A stretch of DNA of 64,000 bases from Epiperipatus broadwayi (taxonomy: Eukaryota; Onychophora; Udeonychophora; Euonychophora; Peripatidae), in the NCBI GenBank assembly GCA_028023455.1, contig JAQFVV010012476.1, positions 2,587,820 to 2,651,819 on the forward strand, in the 5' to 3' direction. Both the position numbers and the translations under genes were made by a program. Every line of letters starts with the position of its first letter. The first letter of the stretch is position 1. Below the pieces are notes generated by a model, which saw nothing but the letters and a program-made list of their open reading frames with translations, was not told the DNA's origin and ran no database searches. Below, in pieces: positions 1 through 10,949 of this stretch.

Positions 1-2025
1 CCAAGATTAGAAATGCTGAAATCTATGGACAGCAGATCAGCAAAGAAGATCATTAAAATAATCTGCATTGCCCTGTAATAAACTCTCATTATAAATTTCT
101 TAAATAATTCCAAGCTAGTTACATATAAATGTGTACAAACTTATTATTTAAACTGTCTCTATGGAATAAATTCTGTCGTTAAGCTAAATTTTATCTAATT
201 TCTTAAAATAATGTAAGAATAACTACTTTTTAAAACTTGCTTAACTCTGTTAAAGTAAAAGAATTTAATAATGCAACTCTTGTTAAATTTAAATTTATAC
301 TCTAAATATCTTTCTATCTGCAGTTATGCCTTCATTATATTTTATTATATTTGTTATGAATTTATGCTATGATTTATTCAGAGGGGAAATTGATACTCAG
401 ATCTTGTAGAGAGAAATTGAGAGAGATGACTAGAGGCTCTTTATAGATAATTTATAGGCATTAAAGCCCACACAATGCAATCTTCAATCTAAAACCTATT
501 ATATGTATATTAAAAATCTATTATTTATTAGCTGAATATTTAGTTAACTAACACAAGAGTGACATTCTAAGGCTTTTTTAAATTAAATACATAAGTTTTT
601 ATTATGATTTATTTTTCCCTAGAATTTATACTATTTACTATAAAGATTAATAATAAGCTAGATCACTAAATTAATTCTTTCTTTAGTATGTTCAAGTATG
701 CTAACTTATGAACAGGTATACAATAGTTTAATGAAAAGAAGCTCTAGATTTAATGCATTTTAGATTTACTAATGAATGATGATCATTAGCATGGCAAATG
801 TGTTCCTTATAAAGCACACATACATGCATATACATTTTGCTATATACATATATTGTATTCAATGGGAATTGGTTTAAGGCCATTCCATATATTTGTTCCG
901 ATAGCTATCCTTAAAACTGGAACATGAAGGTCCAGATTGTTCATGTTTCAAGCTAATGAGACCTCCATAACAAAATGTTCTTTTCTCTTAGCAAGTCATG
1001 TATTCCACGGAAACTGATCATTGAGTTGATAAATCCCATTAGAAAGCACACATTTGAGACACCATTTTATGTTTGTTAATATAGTGCCATGGTATCAGAA
1101 ACTTTGCTATAACAGATCCCTGTTCATTCTGCCATTAATATTAATAAATTTAACTTTGATTTGAATGCACAACTTTGTTATGTAATAATAATCTGTATAG
1201 ATGGCTAACTTAGGCTAACTCTGAAGTACCTAGATAAATTATAATTATTAATTGTCTTTTTCACAATATAACTGTTTGCAAACTTTATAGCCATCTCATA
1301 GCATGAATTAGGCATAATTAAAACCATAGATTATAATGTAATAAAGTTGTTAATGGAATAAGTTCTGGTTTAATTTCCAGTGCATAAATGAGATCCTGTA
1401 ACTCCCCTAGACAGCTAATTGTAACACCTGTGGTGAATTCCCATGCACAGAAGAATAGCTGTCTTAATAATTGATTGGTTTTATTAAAAGATATAAAATT
1501 TAATATTGTTTAATATATTTTCTCATAGGACATTTCAATTGACTCGAATCACGTTAATTTTAGCATATTTGAGTAAATTATATAACAATGTCTTGTCATT
1601 CTCGATTGGTTTAGCCAAGTATTAATTATCTCAGAAGCCATAGATGTTAATGTATGGTTAATTACCTGGCTATACAGTCATTCCTTTTATGAGTCTCATG
1701 CTTTACCCTTTGCTACTGCTGGTTTACAAACTAAAGCAATCTGAGCATAACTGCATATATGTCATTCATAGGGAATAAATCTGGGAGCATTGGTGAAGGA
1801 GCTAAGGTGCGACCAGATTTGAGGTCTCAACCCATCATCTATATCAGCTTTGGGGAATTTGCCAAAACTCTGGATTTTGTTGCATGAGTGTACAAATATG
1901 ACTGTTACAATATATATATATATAGTTTTTTTTGTGTTTATTGTAACGAGACCCTATAGCTAAGACATATATAATATTAGTTGGATTTTAAGTTTGCTAA
2001 CAATTTTTTTATTTAGGTGAGAGGA
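1..2025. other. AT-rich stretch, no gene recognised
   Basis: No reading frame of useful length and no recognisable repeat family in either strand. A short TATA run lies near 1910-1924. The stretch could be intergenic or intronic; nothing in it decides. Confidence 0.5.
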
Positions 2026-2189
2026 TGGTTTATTTGAAAAAGAAGGGTAACATTGAAATGTGAGATTAGGGGAGAATGTGTGTCTCATTCGTCATTATAA
2101 AAAAGACTTTTTGTGTGTAAAGAGATTTGGATAGTAGTAGAAAATCATAAATTTAAATTTAAATATAGAACAAAGGAATTGGAAAATAT

Positions 2190-3115
2190 GGAGATATGTT
2201 TTGCTTTTATATATCACAATGTATGTATGATGGACAGAAAAAAGCTATGCATATTTTGGTAAAGTATAGAGTGTGTGATAAGATTGTCCATCTGAAATGC
2301 TTAAATAAAACTAGAAAGAATATAAAATATATATGATTGTGTAGATCATGTAAAAATGTAAGAAGAGCAATAATAATTGTTTCTAAGGGTAGACAGTTTA
2401 AAGAAAAAGTCAGGAGACATTGAGGATAATCTTGATAAGGATGTTAGAGTGTCAGGAGATGGCAAAATAAGTAAGAAAATGGAGATAGGTAGCCAAGAAC
2501 CAAGTAAAATATAGAAAGATGTAATGGATGTAGAAATAAAATTACAAGCATAGATATGAAATGTGAGCAGAACACGAATTTAATGAATATAAATAATAAA
2601 GATAAAACTGATATAGACCTTCATAACGTTGAAGAAAATGTTAGAGAAACAACATGAAAAGTATCCTATGAGAGAGTATCCATGGATATTCACTAACTAG
2701 AGAATGTGGAATTGTAATTGCAAAGGAAAATAGAAATAGATATTTAAGAACAGGTTTGTATGGAGCTAGTATTGGGGGTGTTACAGATATGATAAATTTA
2801 CAAGGAAATAAAAATGTTTGTGTTATGGTGGAAACAAATAATTTGATTGGAGAGAATAATGGATGAGTACGAACTTTTTTTTAATAATTTAAATAAAGTT
2901 AAACAAGGAGTGGGAGTAGTTTGATTACTTCTAAGATTCGACAATGGGTATTTATTAAACGGGGTATGTTTATAAATGAGAGATTGAAAAAGCTATATGA
3001 TAAAAATAATGTTATGTTTATAAATGTGTAGAATTTTTTTAGTAGTAAAAAAATTATACAGTAAAGATAGATTACATTTGGCAAACAATGAAGTGAAGCA
3101 TTCGGGAGTTTGATT
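2190..3115 (+). pseudogene. CR1-like ORF1 remnant: PHD-like finger plus SGNH esterase
   Basis: Around 2215-2345 the translation gives spaced Cys/His residues (CDKIVHLKCLNK, then a later C..C), like a PHD finger. Around 2515-2580 there is a short match to the coiled coil of the minus-strand copy. Around 2660-3110 come the esterase region and its closing block: FDNGYLL, then LYSKDRLHLAN, the equivalent of DGLHxxxxG in the other copy. CR1 ORF1 proteins are thought to bind RNA or lipid and help retrotransposition. The frame is broken repeatedly (for example stops near 2523 and 2900), so no protein can be made. Confidence 0.65.
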
Positions 3116-3359
3116 CATGAAAACTATTATAATTTGGGAAATTTATAAAGGTGAGTAAGATTTTAGACTACAGTATAAACAAAAAGCAAGTTAGGAATGG
3201 ATTGGATGTAGTAAGTAAATAAGGAATAGTTTATATTAATATAAATGTAGATGTGTAGAAAGAATGGGCCTGTACAACTAGTGATAAACAAATTAATTAC
3301 AAATATAATAGACAAGAAAAAGTTAAAAGGAATTTATAAAACGGGAAAAAGAAAGGAAT

Positions 3360-5650
3360 TGCAAAAATTGGGTATTGGAATATTAAAGTTGGTAGGAGAT
3401 CAGAAAAGTTTGGAATTTTAAACAAAGCAGTTGCAAATGGAAACTTTGTATGGAAAGATATAAATAAAAAAAAAAAGGGGTGGTGATATAAGAGTTTTGT
3501 CAATAAAATATTTAAATATAAGTGTTAAGAACATTTGTAATTTGAGATAAGTCAGAAAGACAAGAATGGACGTGGCTATACTGAATATGGTCCTGGAGAT
3601 AGTCAAACGATAATGGAGTGTTATAACAGCATATATAAATGCTTATTTAAGGATATACATGGATTCAAAAAAAGCAAAGAAATAATGATTAAAGAAGATA
3701 TGATTGAACATATTGAAGAAATTGATGTCGTGGATAACAAAAATGAACAGCTTTTGAAATTTTTTGTCAGAGAATGAATTTGAACATTAAAAAATCTATC
3801 AAATATTTATGAGAGCCAATACACAATATATGTCACACAATATATTAACCATTAGTAGTGAAAAAGTGAATAAATAAAGGATGGAATATTAAAGTGTTTG
3901 ATATTGAAGGGGGAGTATGTAATAGAGTCATAATTTTTCTTTAGTAAAAATGATTAGTAGTGTGATGGTGAATTATAATAAAAGTAGAAACTATAGTGAA
4001 AGATGTGGATGGAGAATGAATGAGAAAAATAAGTTAGAAAAATGTAAAATAAAAGAAAAAGACATTATGGAAAAGTTTGTTGAAGGTGTATATAAGAACT
4101 GCTGTTGTGAAGTAAAAAAATTAGTACAGAGGGTGTTAGGTGAGAATATTGAGAAGAATGAAGTAATATAAAAATGAGAACTAGTAAAAGTGTAAAATAA
4201 AGGGGGAAAGTATGCAGATAATATAAATGTGCTATTAAAAACAGAAAAATTTGAAAACGATTTTAATATTTAGTTGGAAAACTATTCAAATAAAAGAAGT
4301 TGGATAAAATAGCTAATTATACAGATAGAATGAAATTAAATTGTAAAAGAAGTTGGATAAAATAGCTAATTATACAGATAGAATGAAATTAAATTGTAAA
4401 TTAAGGGACGATATTAATAAAAGCTGAAAAGATGGACAAAATGTTTTGGAAATATATTAAAAGGAATGTGAAAAAGACAGATGTAGTATTACTGAATAAT
4501 GCAGAGACAGAGAGTGTTGTACTAAAAAGAATTTAGAGACAAGATTAAATAAATATGTAATGGATATAAAAAATATGTTAAATGTTAAGGACAATACCTA
4601 GTATTGGATATATTAGTTTTACAAAATATGAACTGAGGCAGGGAAAAAATGACCAGCGAATACGGAAGTGGTTTAGATGGATATCTAGCAGAGATGCTGA
4701 TGAATTTGGAAAATAACACCAAGTAAAATGTATTATCATGTCGTAATAAGATGGCACAGATGACAAAACTTCCGCATGGTTTGAATAACACAAAAGTGCT
4801 GCTATTATTTAAAGAAAAAAATAAGGACCAAAGAAAGATAAATAATTATAGGCGGACAGCAAAAACATTAGTGCTGTAAATAGTTTTTGCATAGATGGTC
4901 ACCGAACGGGTGTCCAAATGATTGAAAAAAATAATATAGGGGAAAAATGAAAGGAGGTTTTAGAATGGATAAGCATATAGGTGATAGTTTATTTGTAATC
5001 ACACAACTTATAGATATGAGTAGGAATAAAGGTAGGCAGTTAGATATTGTCTTTATACATATAAAGAAGGCATATGATACAGTAAATAAAAATAGATGAG
5101 TATGTTTAGTAAATTTAAAAATGAATGTACATTTCGAGGATTTTATTAAAATATTGTATTAAAAACGATTATTATACATATCAATTAAAAATATAGAATC
5201 AGCTAGAGTTAAAAATGGTGTGGCATTAAGGCAAGAATGCCCTATGTCATCTATTTTGATTTTGTTATATTTCAGAATAGTGGGGAGGGCAATAAAAATA
5301 CTATGAAGAGAGTTTAGAGATACCATAAGTAGATGACAAAGGAGTGTATATATTATCAGGTCATTTACTTGCTGATGGTATTTTCTTATGTGCGGAAAAT
5401 AGGAATGATATGGAAGCTGTGCTGACGACTTGCACAGAAGTGGGCTAAGACATATAGTTTAAATTTAGAGAAAAAAAATCAAAATTAATGATGGTAAATG
5501 CTGGGGAGAGAGAAGATAAATATTTTTTATTGGCGATATAAAGTTAAATGTGGGGAATATGTACAATTATTTGGGCATCATCTTAAGTAAACAGAGGAAC
5601 TGCTAGGATGATTGGCAGAAAAAAAAGATAAATAAAGCACCAAAAAGAAG
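3360..5650 (+). pseudogene. CR1-like ORF2 remnant: endonuclease, linker, reverse transcriptase
   Basis: An endonuclease piece lies near 3690-3840 (HIEEIDVVDNKNEQLLKFF, matching the GDMNGHIEEID region of the other copy). A 73-residue open stretch at 3950-4171 is the linker and matches the other copy over CGWR.N...E..KIKE.IME.FV. Reverse transcriptase block A (IHIKKAYDTVNKN) is at about 5055-5095, block B (ALRQECPMSS) at about 5220-5250, and block C at about 5365-5400, where the usual ADD is altered to ADG (LLADGIFLCAEN). The changed catalytic Asp and many stops mean the enzyme is inactive. Confidence 0.7.
4296..4400 (+). repeat. 53-bp tandem duplication inside the LINE
   Basis: Two head-to-tail copies of a 53-bp unit starting GAAGTTGGATAAAATAGC (4296-4348 and 4349-4400), almost identical. 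Probably a local slippage or repair duplication after the LINE died. Confidence 0.85.
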
Positions 5651-5727
5651 GGGACTGAAATAAACTAACAGTGTTTATATATATTAAATCTGATATAGAC
5701 TATTCTTTATTGTTGCATTGCCAAATG

Positions 5728-6042
5728 TATACCATATAATATTAAATTCGCCATTCACTTTACTACTATCACACAATGTTTTATTTACCACCATTTTTTA
5801 CAGTTTATAGTTTCAATTCTCCCAGCAATCGTCTTCAGAACTTTATATCTCCTAGCATCAAATGCCAAATTCAAATTTCAAAATTTTTTTAAAGTTTAAA
5901 TTTGGAAGCCAAGACTAGGAGATATAAAGTTCTGAAGAAGATTGCTGGGGCAATCAAAACTGTAAATTATTAAAAAAAGTGGTAAATAAAGCATTGAATA
6001 ACAGTTGTAAAGTACATGGACAATTTAGTATTATATGGTATA
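5728..6042. mobile_element. Hairpin (foldback) MITE
   Basis: Two arms of about 150 bp pair with each other around a centre near 5885. The left outer end ATACCATATAATA is matched in reverse by TATTATATGGTAT at the right, and the core GAACTTTATATCTCCTAG is matched by CTAGGAGATATAAAGTTC. The arms have diverged by scattered substitutions, so it is not a recent insertion. Part of one arm recurs near 55480-55535, showing it is a dispersed family. It has no coding capacity. Confidence 0.75.
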
Positions 6043-6061
6043 AAATATGATATAGCAAGAA

Positions 6062-6300
6062 TTGTATGGTGTAACGGCCAGATTTGTCTATCTCGCTAAC
6101 ACACTGCAGACTTCAAACTACAAACACGAAACTGAACACTCTAGGAGGGGTTGCCTTCTAGATAAAATAGGTTCGAATCTAAAGTCTAAATTCCACAGTG
6201 CCACCTATGAGATAACCCAACTGATGCTACTCATAATATATCTCTTTACCAGTGCCTGGTGGTCAGGGAGAAACAAAGAGACTCTATACTAAGATATAAG
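6062..6300 (+). mobile_element. tRNA-derived SINE (probable)
   Basis: TGGTGTAACGG at 6067-6077 fits an internal A box, and GGTTCGAATCT at 6170-6180 fits a B box of an RNA polymerase III promoter. The A-B spacing of about 92 bases is long for a true tRNA, so this is a SINE or a tRNA pseudogene with an insertion. The tail after about 6200 is not tRNA-like. Right boundary uncertain. Confidence 0.5.
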
Positions 6301-6418
6301 CTTGGGTTTGCTAATTAACATCTATGAATGGTAGAAAAGAAATTATAAAGATAGACTGAGACAGTGATACGGATCAATAAACAAAGGATCAAAATTGATT
6401 TTAAAAGATATATATATA

Positions 6419-7736
6419 TGAAAAAACAAATACAAGTTAATCACGTAATCTGCTATCACTCGTTATTTATGTCCAAAAGATGGCGCTATACCAAAACCGC
6501 CGAACAAGTGTAAGATTTGTTTTACATAAACGAAAAAAGAGTCAGAAATTAACTACCTCTTTCATTTGCTCACTCCCAGATCAGCTGATTTCAAGCTGGT
6601 TTGCTATCCTCAGTGGGAGATAGAGTATAGAAACTAGATCTAAAACACTGACTCTCAAGTGTTTATGCAAAACGTTTCTATCAGATTGCAAGCGTGAATT
6701 TTTCAGACCGGAAAAGTCTTCAAACCCAGCCTAGCAAGCTAGATATTTATATGGGTCTGATCTCAGTTCAGAATCACCATATAATCAAAGTCTCTGCAAT
6801 ATATATCATTGCAAGAAAACTCTAAAGGTACATTTATGAAAAAACAAATACAAGTTAATCACGTAACCTGCTATCACTTGTTATTTATGTCCAAAAGATG
6901 GCGCTATACCAAAACCGCCGAACAAGTGTAAGATTTGTTTTACATAAACGAAAAAAGAGTCAGAAATTAACTACCTCTTTCATTTGCTCACTCCCAGATC
7001 AGCTGATTTCAAGCTGGTTTGCTATCCTCAGTGGGAGATAGAGTATAGAAACTAGATCTAAAACACTGACTCTCAAGTGTTTATGCAAAACGTTTCTATC
7101 AGATTGCAAGCGTGAATTTTTCAGACCGGAAAAGTCTTCAAACCCAGCCTAGCAAGCTAGATATTTATATGGGTCTGATCTCAGTTCAGAATCACCATAT
7201 AATCAAAGTCTCTGCAATATATATCATTGCAAGAAAACTCTAAAGGTACATTTATGAAAAAACAAATACAAGTTAATCACGTAACCTGCTATCACTTGTT
7301 ATTTATGTCCAAAAGATGGCGCTATACCAAAACCGCCGAACAAGTGTAAGATTTGTTTTACATAAACGAAAAAAGAGTCAGAAATTAACTACCTCTTTCA
7401 TTTGCTCACTTCCAGATCAGCTGATTTCAAGCTGGTTTGCTATCCTCAGTGGGAGATAGAGTATAGAAACTAGATCTAAAACACTGACTCTCAAGTGTTT
7501 ATGCAAAACGTTTCTATCAGATTGCAAGCGTGAATTTTTCAGACCGGAAAAGTCTTCAAACCCAGCCTAGCAAGCTAGATATTTATATGGGTCTGATCTC
7601 AGTTCAGAATCACCATATAATCAAAGTCTCTGCAATATATATCATTGCAAGAAAACTCTAAAGGTACATTTATGAAAAAACAAATACAAGTTAATCACGT
7701 AACCTGCTATCACTTGTTATTTATGTCCAAAAGATG
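6419..7736 (+). repeat. 418-bp tandem array, just over 3 copies
   Basis: Unit starts at 6419, 6837, 7255 and 7673, an exact spacing of 418 bp each time. Three units are complete and the fourth stops after about 64 bases. Copies differ at only a few visible positions (for example AATCTG versus AACCTG and CTCG versus CTTG near the start of unit 1, and CACTTCCAG versus CACTCCCAG in unit 3), so amplification or homogenisation is recent. Units contain the GC-richer motif GATGGCGCTATACCAAAACC. No frame runs through them. Confidence 0.95.
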
Positions 7737-7739
7737 AGA

Positions 7740-7840
7740 AAATGAAAGAGGTAGTTAATTTCTGACTCTTTTTTCGTTTATGTAAAACAAATCTTACACT
7801 TGTTCAGCGGTTTTGGTATAGCGCCATCTTTTGGACATAT
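7740..7840 (-). repeat. Inverted cap of the 418-bp array
   Basis: This stretch is the reverse complement of bases about 50-150 of the 418-bp unit (from ATGTCCAAAAGATGGCGC to CTCTTTCATTT). It therefore gives the array terminal inverted repeats of about 100 bp. The cap differs at a few sites (CAGCGG where the units read CGGCGG on the same strand). A MITE-like element whose interior plus one terminus has been tandemly amplified would look like this. Confidence 0.85.
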
Positions 7841-9600
7841 ATATATATAAAGCCCACTGTCTGCATATGTTAGACAGTGACACTTACTAAAATGATAGTT
7901 AAAACAACATTCCAGACAATTTACATTTGGAGGTTGTTAAATACATGGTCTATACCTCGGGCTAATGTAATATTACAGTAATGTGCCTAAAAGAGTTTGT
8001 GAAGATGTGCGAGGCACTTTGAGTAAATTAGAAAGAGTTTAATAAAATATTTTGCAACATTAAAGTTTAATACAATACTTCTTGAACTCAAGAATAGCAC
8101 GGACTAATGCTTGTTAAGCTATAAGGTGGGGATGTAACCAAGGCATTTATATTTATAAACATATATTTAAGTTAGATTGAGAGGTCAGTGTTGCTAGTGA
8201 GAAATTTATGTAAAGGATGGAGGGTGTGATATGTTTAAATCACTGGTGCTTTGCAAATAATAAATAAGTAAAATGATAAAATGGATATATGAGATAAATC
8301 AGGAGGGTGTCTTGCCATAAGTCCGTAGGAATGTGGTGTCACAAGCAGCCGAATTCTGAACTCGTCCAAATCTTTGCGACCGGTTGACAGATGCATTGAA
8401 TTCCCAGGTGTGACAATTGAGTACGCACTCTGACTGGGAATCACAGAAAGTGAAAGGGGAAACGGTCTTAGCTGTTTAAAGCCCTTTAGAAGAAGCAAAG
8501 CCATCTCAAAATAAACAATACACCTACTAGCAACACTCGACTAAAGTATATAAAGTATACAAAAGGGTTTTATTTAGCTTAAGAAAATGCCTCATCAATT
8601 CCCCAAATAATTATTTAAAGATAGTCCGCCCATTCTTGACCTCAAATTACAAGCTTTGAAATTAAAGCAAAACAATATAAATTTTAAAATGGGAGAATGC
8701 ATGTTTGTGGGGTTTTAAAAGAAAGCATAAATTTATTTACACAATCATGCATTTGTTAAATATTTACTCATTGACCTCGCACATATTCTAATATTAGGTT
8801 AAAATTGATCACATGTGGATTTTAAACTAGAAAATTATTATATACATTGAATAAGGGTAGGATAGCCTTCGAACGAGGGATTCATGAGATAACAAACTGG
8901 GAAACAATTTATCATTTAAAAACACCTTAGTGGCGGCATCTTGCTTTAAATAAAAGGGGATAATTCACTCGGTCAGACTATTCTGGCACATTATCATAAT
9001 AAAAGAAATAAACAGATTAATAAATATAAAATATTAACCCAAGGATAGAGAGAGAAATATTAATTACATTATAACATTTTAAAGAAAAAAACAATGGTAA
9101 GGTAAAGTAAAATGGAAAACAATTTAAATAGCTATAGCTTATTAATTAGAGGAAATAATCACAAAAGCTCTTGGGTTAAGTTTTGGGGTTACTTCGTTAG
9201 AAGCATTTGCAGGTAGTTTCAGGTAGATACTTTTCCAAATTGATTGTCAGCAGCATTCATATGACTCAGCAGCAAACTCTGGTTATAGTTCATATTTTAG
9301 CAGCAGTAGCAGTTTTAGGGTTTCCTATGTGATGGCATCGATGGTATGGAGCAGCAGCCGGCCATTTCTGAGTGGAAAATAGCCTACTTGCCAGCTCTAC
9401 TCCATCATTTTGAAGATTATAATTTTAAAGGCTGGGTGCTTCATAGATATTTAAAGCAATATTTTAGAACATGGTAAATCTATTTGAAGATGAAAACTCG
9501 GCTTCAAATATTTAAGTTTGCAGGTAAGTAGCAATTAGAATGTCAGAAAGCTCAGCAACAATTAAAATCTCAGAATGTAAAATACTAGAATATTTTTTTC
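7841..9600. other. No gene recognised
   Basis: A TATA run at 7841-7850 follows the cap. A small hairpin lies near 7855-7882 (CACTGTCT ... AGACAGTG). A less AT-rich patch at about 8285-8480 has no recognisable content. CAG-rich codon-like runs at 9240-9370 do not form a long frame. Confidence 0.4.
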
Positions 9601-9610
9601 ATATGTCATA

Positions 9611-9695
9611 GCATCGGCCAGGATGCGAACCCACAACCATCTGCAACCAACTACTTGCTTGCAAGGCGGCTGCAGTGACCCTCGGCTAACAACGC
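9611..9695 (-). tRNA. tRNA-like body (tRNA pseudogene or SINE head)
   Basis: Read on the minus strand, an 85-base body starts GCGTTGT and ends CCGATGC, which pair over six of seven positions if G-T wobbles are allowed. TTAGCCGAGGG (9679-9689) resembles an A box and GGTTCGCATCC (9621-9631) a B box. The T arm is weakly paired and I cannot fold a clean anticodon stem, so I do not assign an amino acid. The length fits a long-variable-arm tRNA, but a SINE head or pseudogene is more likely. Confidence 0.4.
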
Positions 9696-9712
9696 TTGAC
9701 CCATGAGAAAAA

Positions 9713-10940
9713 GTGTCAGTAAACAATTTATGTTTCATGGTGTAATGACAATAAATGTTATATTTTGTTAATGTGACACTTTCTCGACAAAGCAACCAGT
9801 AGCATTAGATAGCCTAGAAGGTGTTTGAAGTCCTCTTACTATATTACAATATTTGTAGTTGCTGGTAAATTGATGTCAATTGAAAATCATGAGAATAACA
9901 TTTGTCCGAATATCTATTTAATTTTTCAGGATACTTATATTCATTCTTATGACGATGGAATTAATCAATTTTGGTACTTATTTCATCACTAACGTTCCTA
10001 AATAATGATTATCTTTCTAATAGGCTACATTATGTAATAACATGGATAGAAATTAAACAAATAAAATGTCAGACCTAAAGTAATAATTTTTTTATTTTTC
10101 TTACTATGCATTATATTTTCAAACGACAATACCTGGTCTTTAATGTAAATCACCTGGATTAATAATTTTTATTAGTCATTTATAAGAATAAAGATTATTT
10201 GATGAATAATATTTTTGTAGTCAAATTTTCACTACACCACTTTCACTCAATAAGAACTGGTCTCTATGCACTTGTAACATCTTGTGGAAAGATGAATCCC
10301 AAACATACGATCAAAGTTATTCGAAAATGATGTTTGAATCCCAAGATATGCATTTTGTGCTAAACCATTACTCATCTGTGGGTCCAGACTACAACCTGCT
10401 GTACATATCTTCATTATTGATCTTGTTTATATGTTGCAAATTTTTACAGTTTAATTGACAACTGTCAAACTTGTTGCCCTCATAACATTGATATTAATCA
10501 CGTAATGGAAGTATATTAATAAATTTTATTAGTATTCACCAATAATAAATAATATTTCTAAAATGATATTTTCACTGCACGCCTGTAACGTAAGGTAGAA
10601 AAGCTGGTTTCTATTTAATTTTAACACCTTGTGGAAGGTTGTAATCATTCACAGATAGGAAAGACATGTGAAAAAGATGTATGATTTCTATGATGCACTC
10701 TTCAGGCAGAACCAATACGAATCAATTGATTCACAAAACAATTTTCCACATGTATCTTTCTCATTGTTTAGTATATAAAGATAACAAATTACTACAGATT
10801 AATGCAGTTTCAGTTGTCGTTAAAGATTAAAGTTGTTAACTTAGATTTTTGAAATTAAATTCTTTTAAAGAATGAGTTATGGATAAAAGTAAGTCTACTT
10901 TTGGATTCACTAAAAAGAAGAAGGGTCATGACTGTTTTTT
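9713..10940. other. No gene recognised
   Basis: AT-rich sequence without long frames or obvious repeats. Confidence 0.4.
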
Positions 10941-10949
10941 CAGACAATG

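Larger units (their letters stand above)
2030..5690 (+). mobile_element. CR1-like LINE, copy 1 (decayed)
   Basis: A non-LTR retrotransposon relic read from fragments in all three plus-strand frames. In order it shows a PHD-like zinc finger, a coiled-coil stretch, an SGNH esterase-like region, an endonuclease remnant, a linker, and reverse transcriptase blocks. The same fragments occur in the same order on the minus strand at 41.0-47.4 kb, so the two are copies of one family. PHD and esterase domains in ORF1 are known from CR1-like elements, hence the clade call. Many stops and frameshifts show it is dead. The 3' part after the reverse transcriptase (thumb and zinc-finger end) is missing. Boundaries are approximate. 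Confidence 0.8.

Noticed and set aside
6419-7736. Regular repeats considered as a CRISPR array
   Set aside because: Units are 418 bp with no unique spacers, in a eukaryotic setting; this is a tandem repeat.
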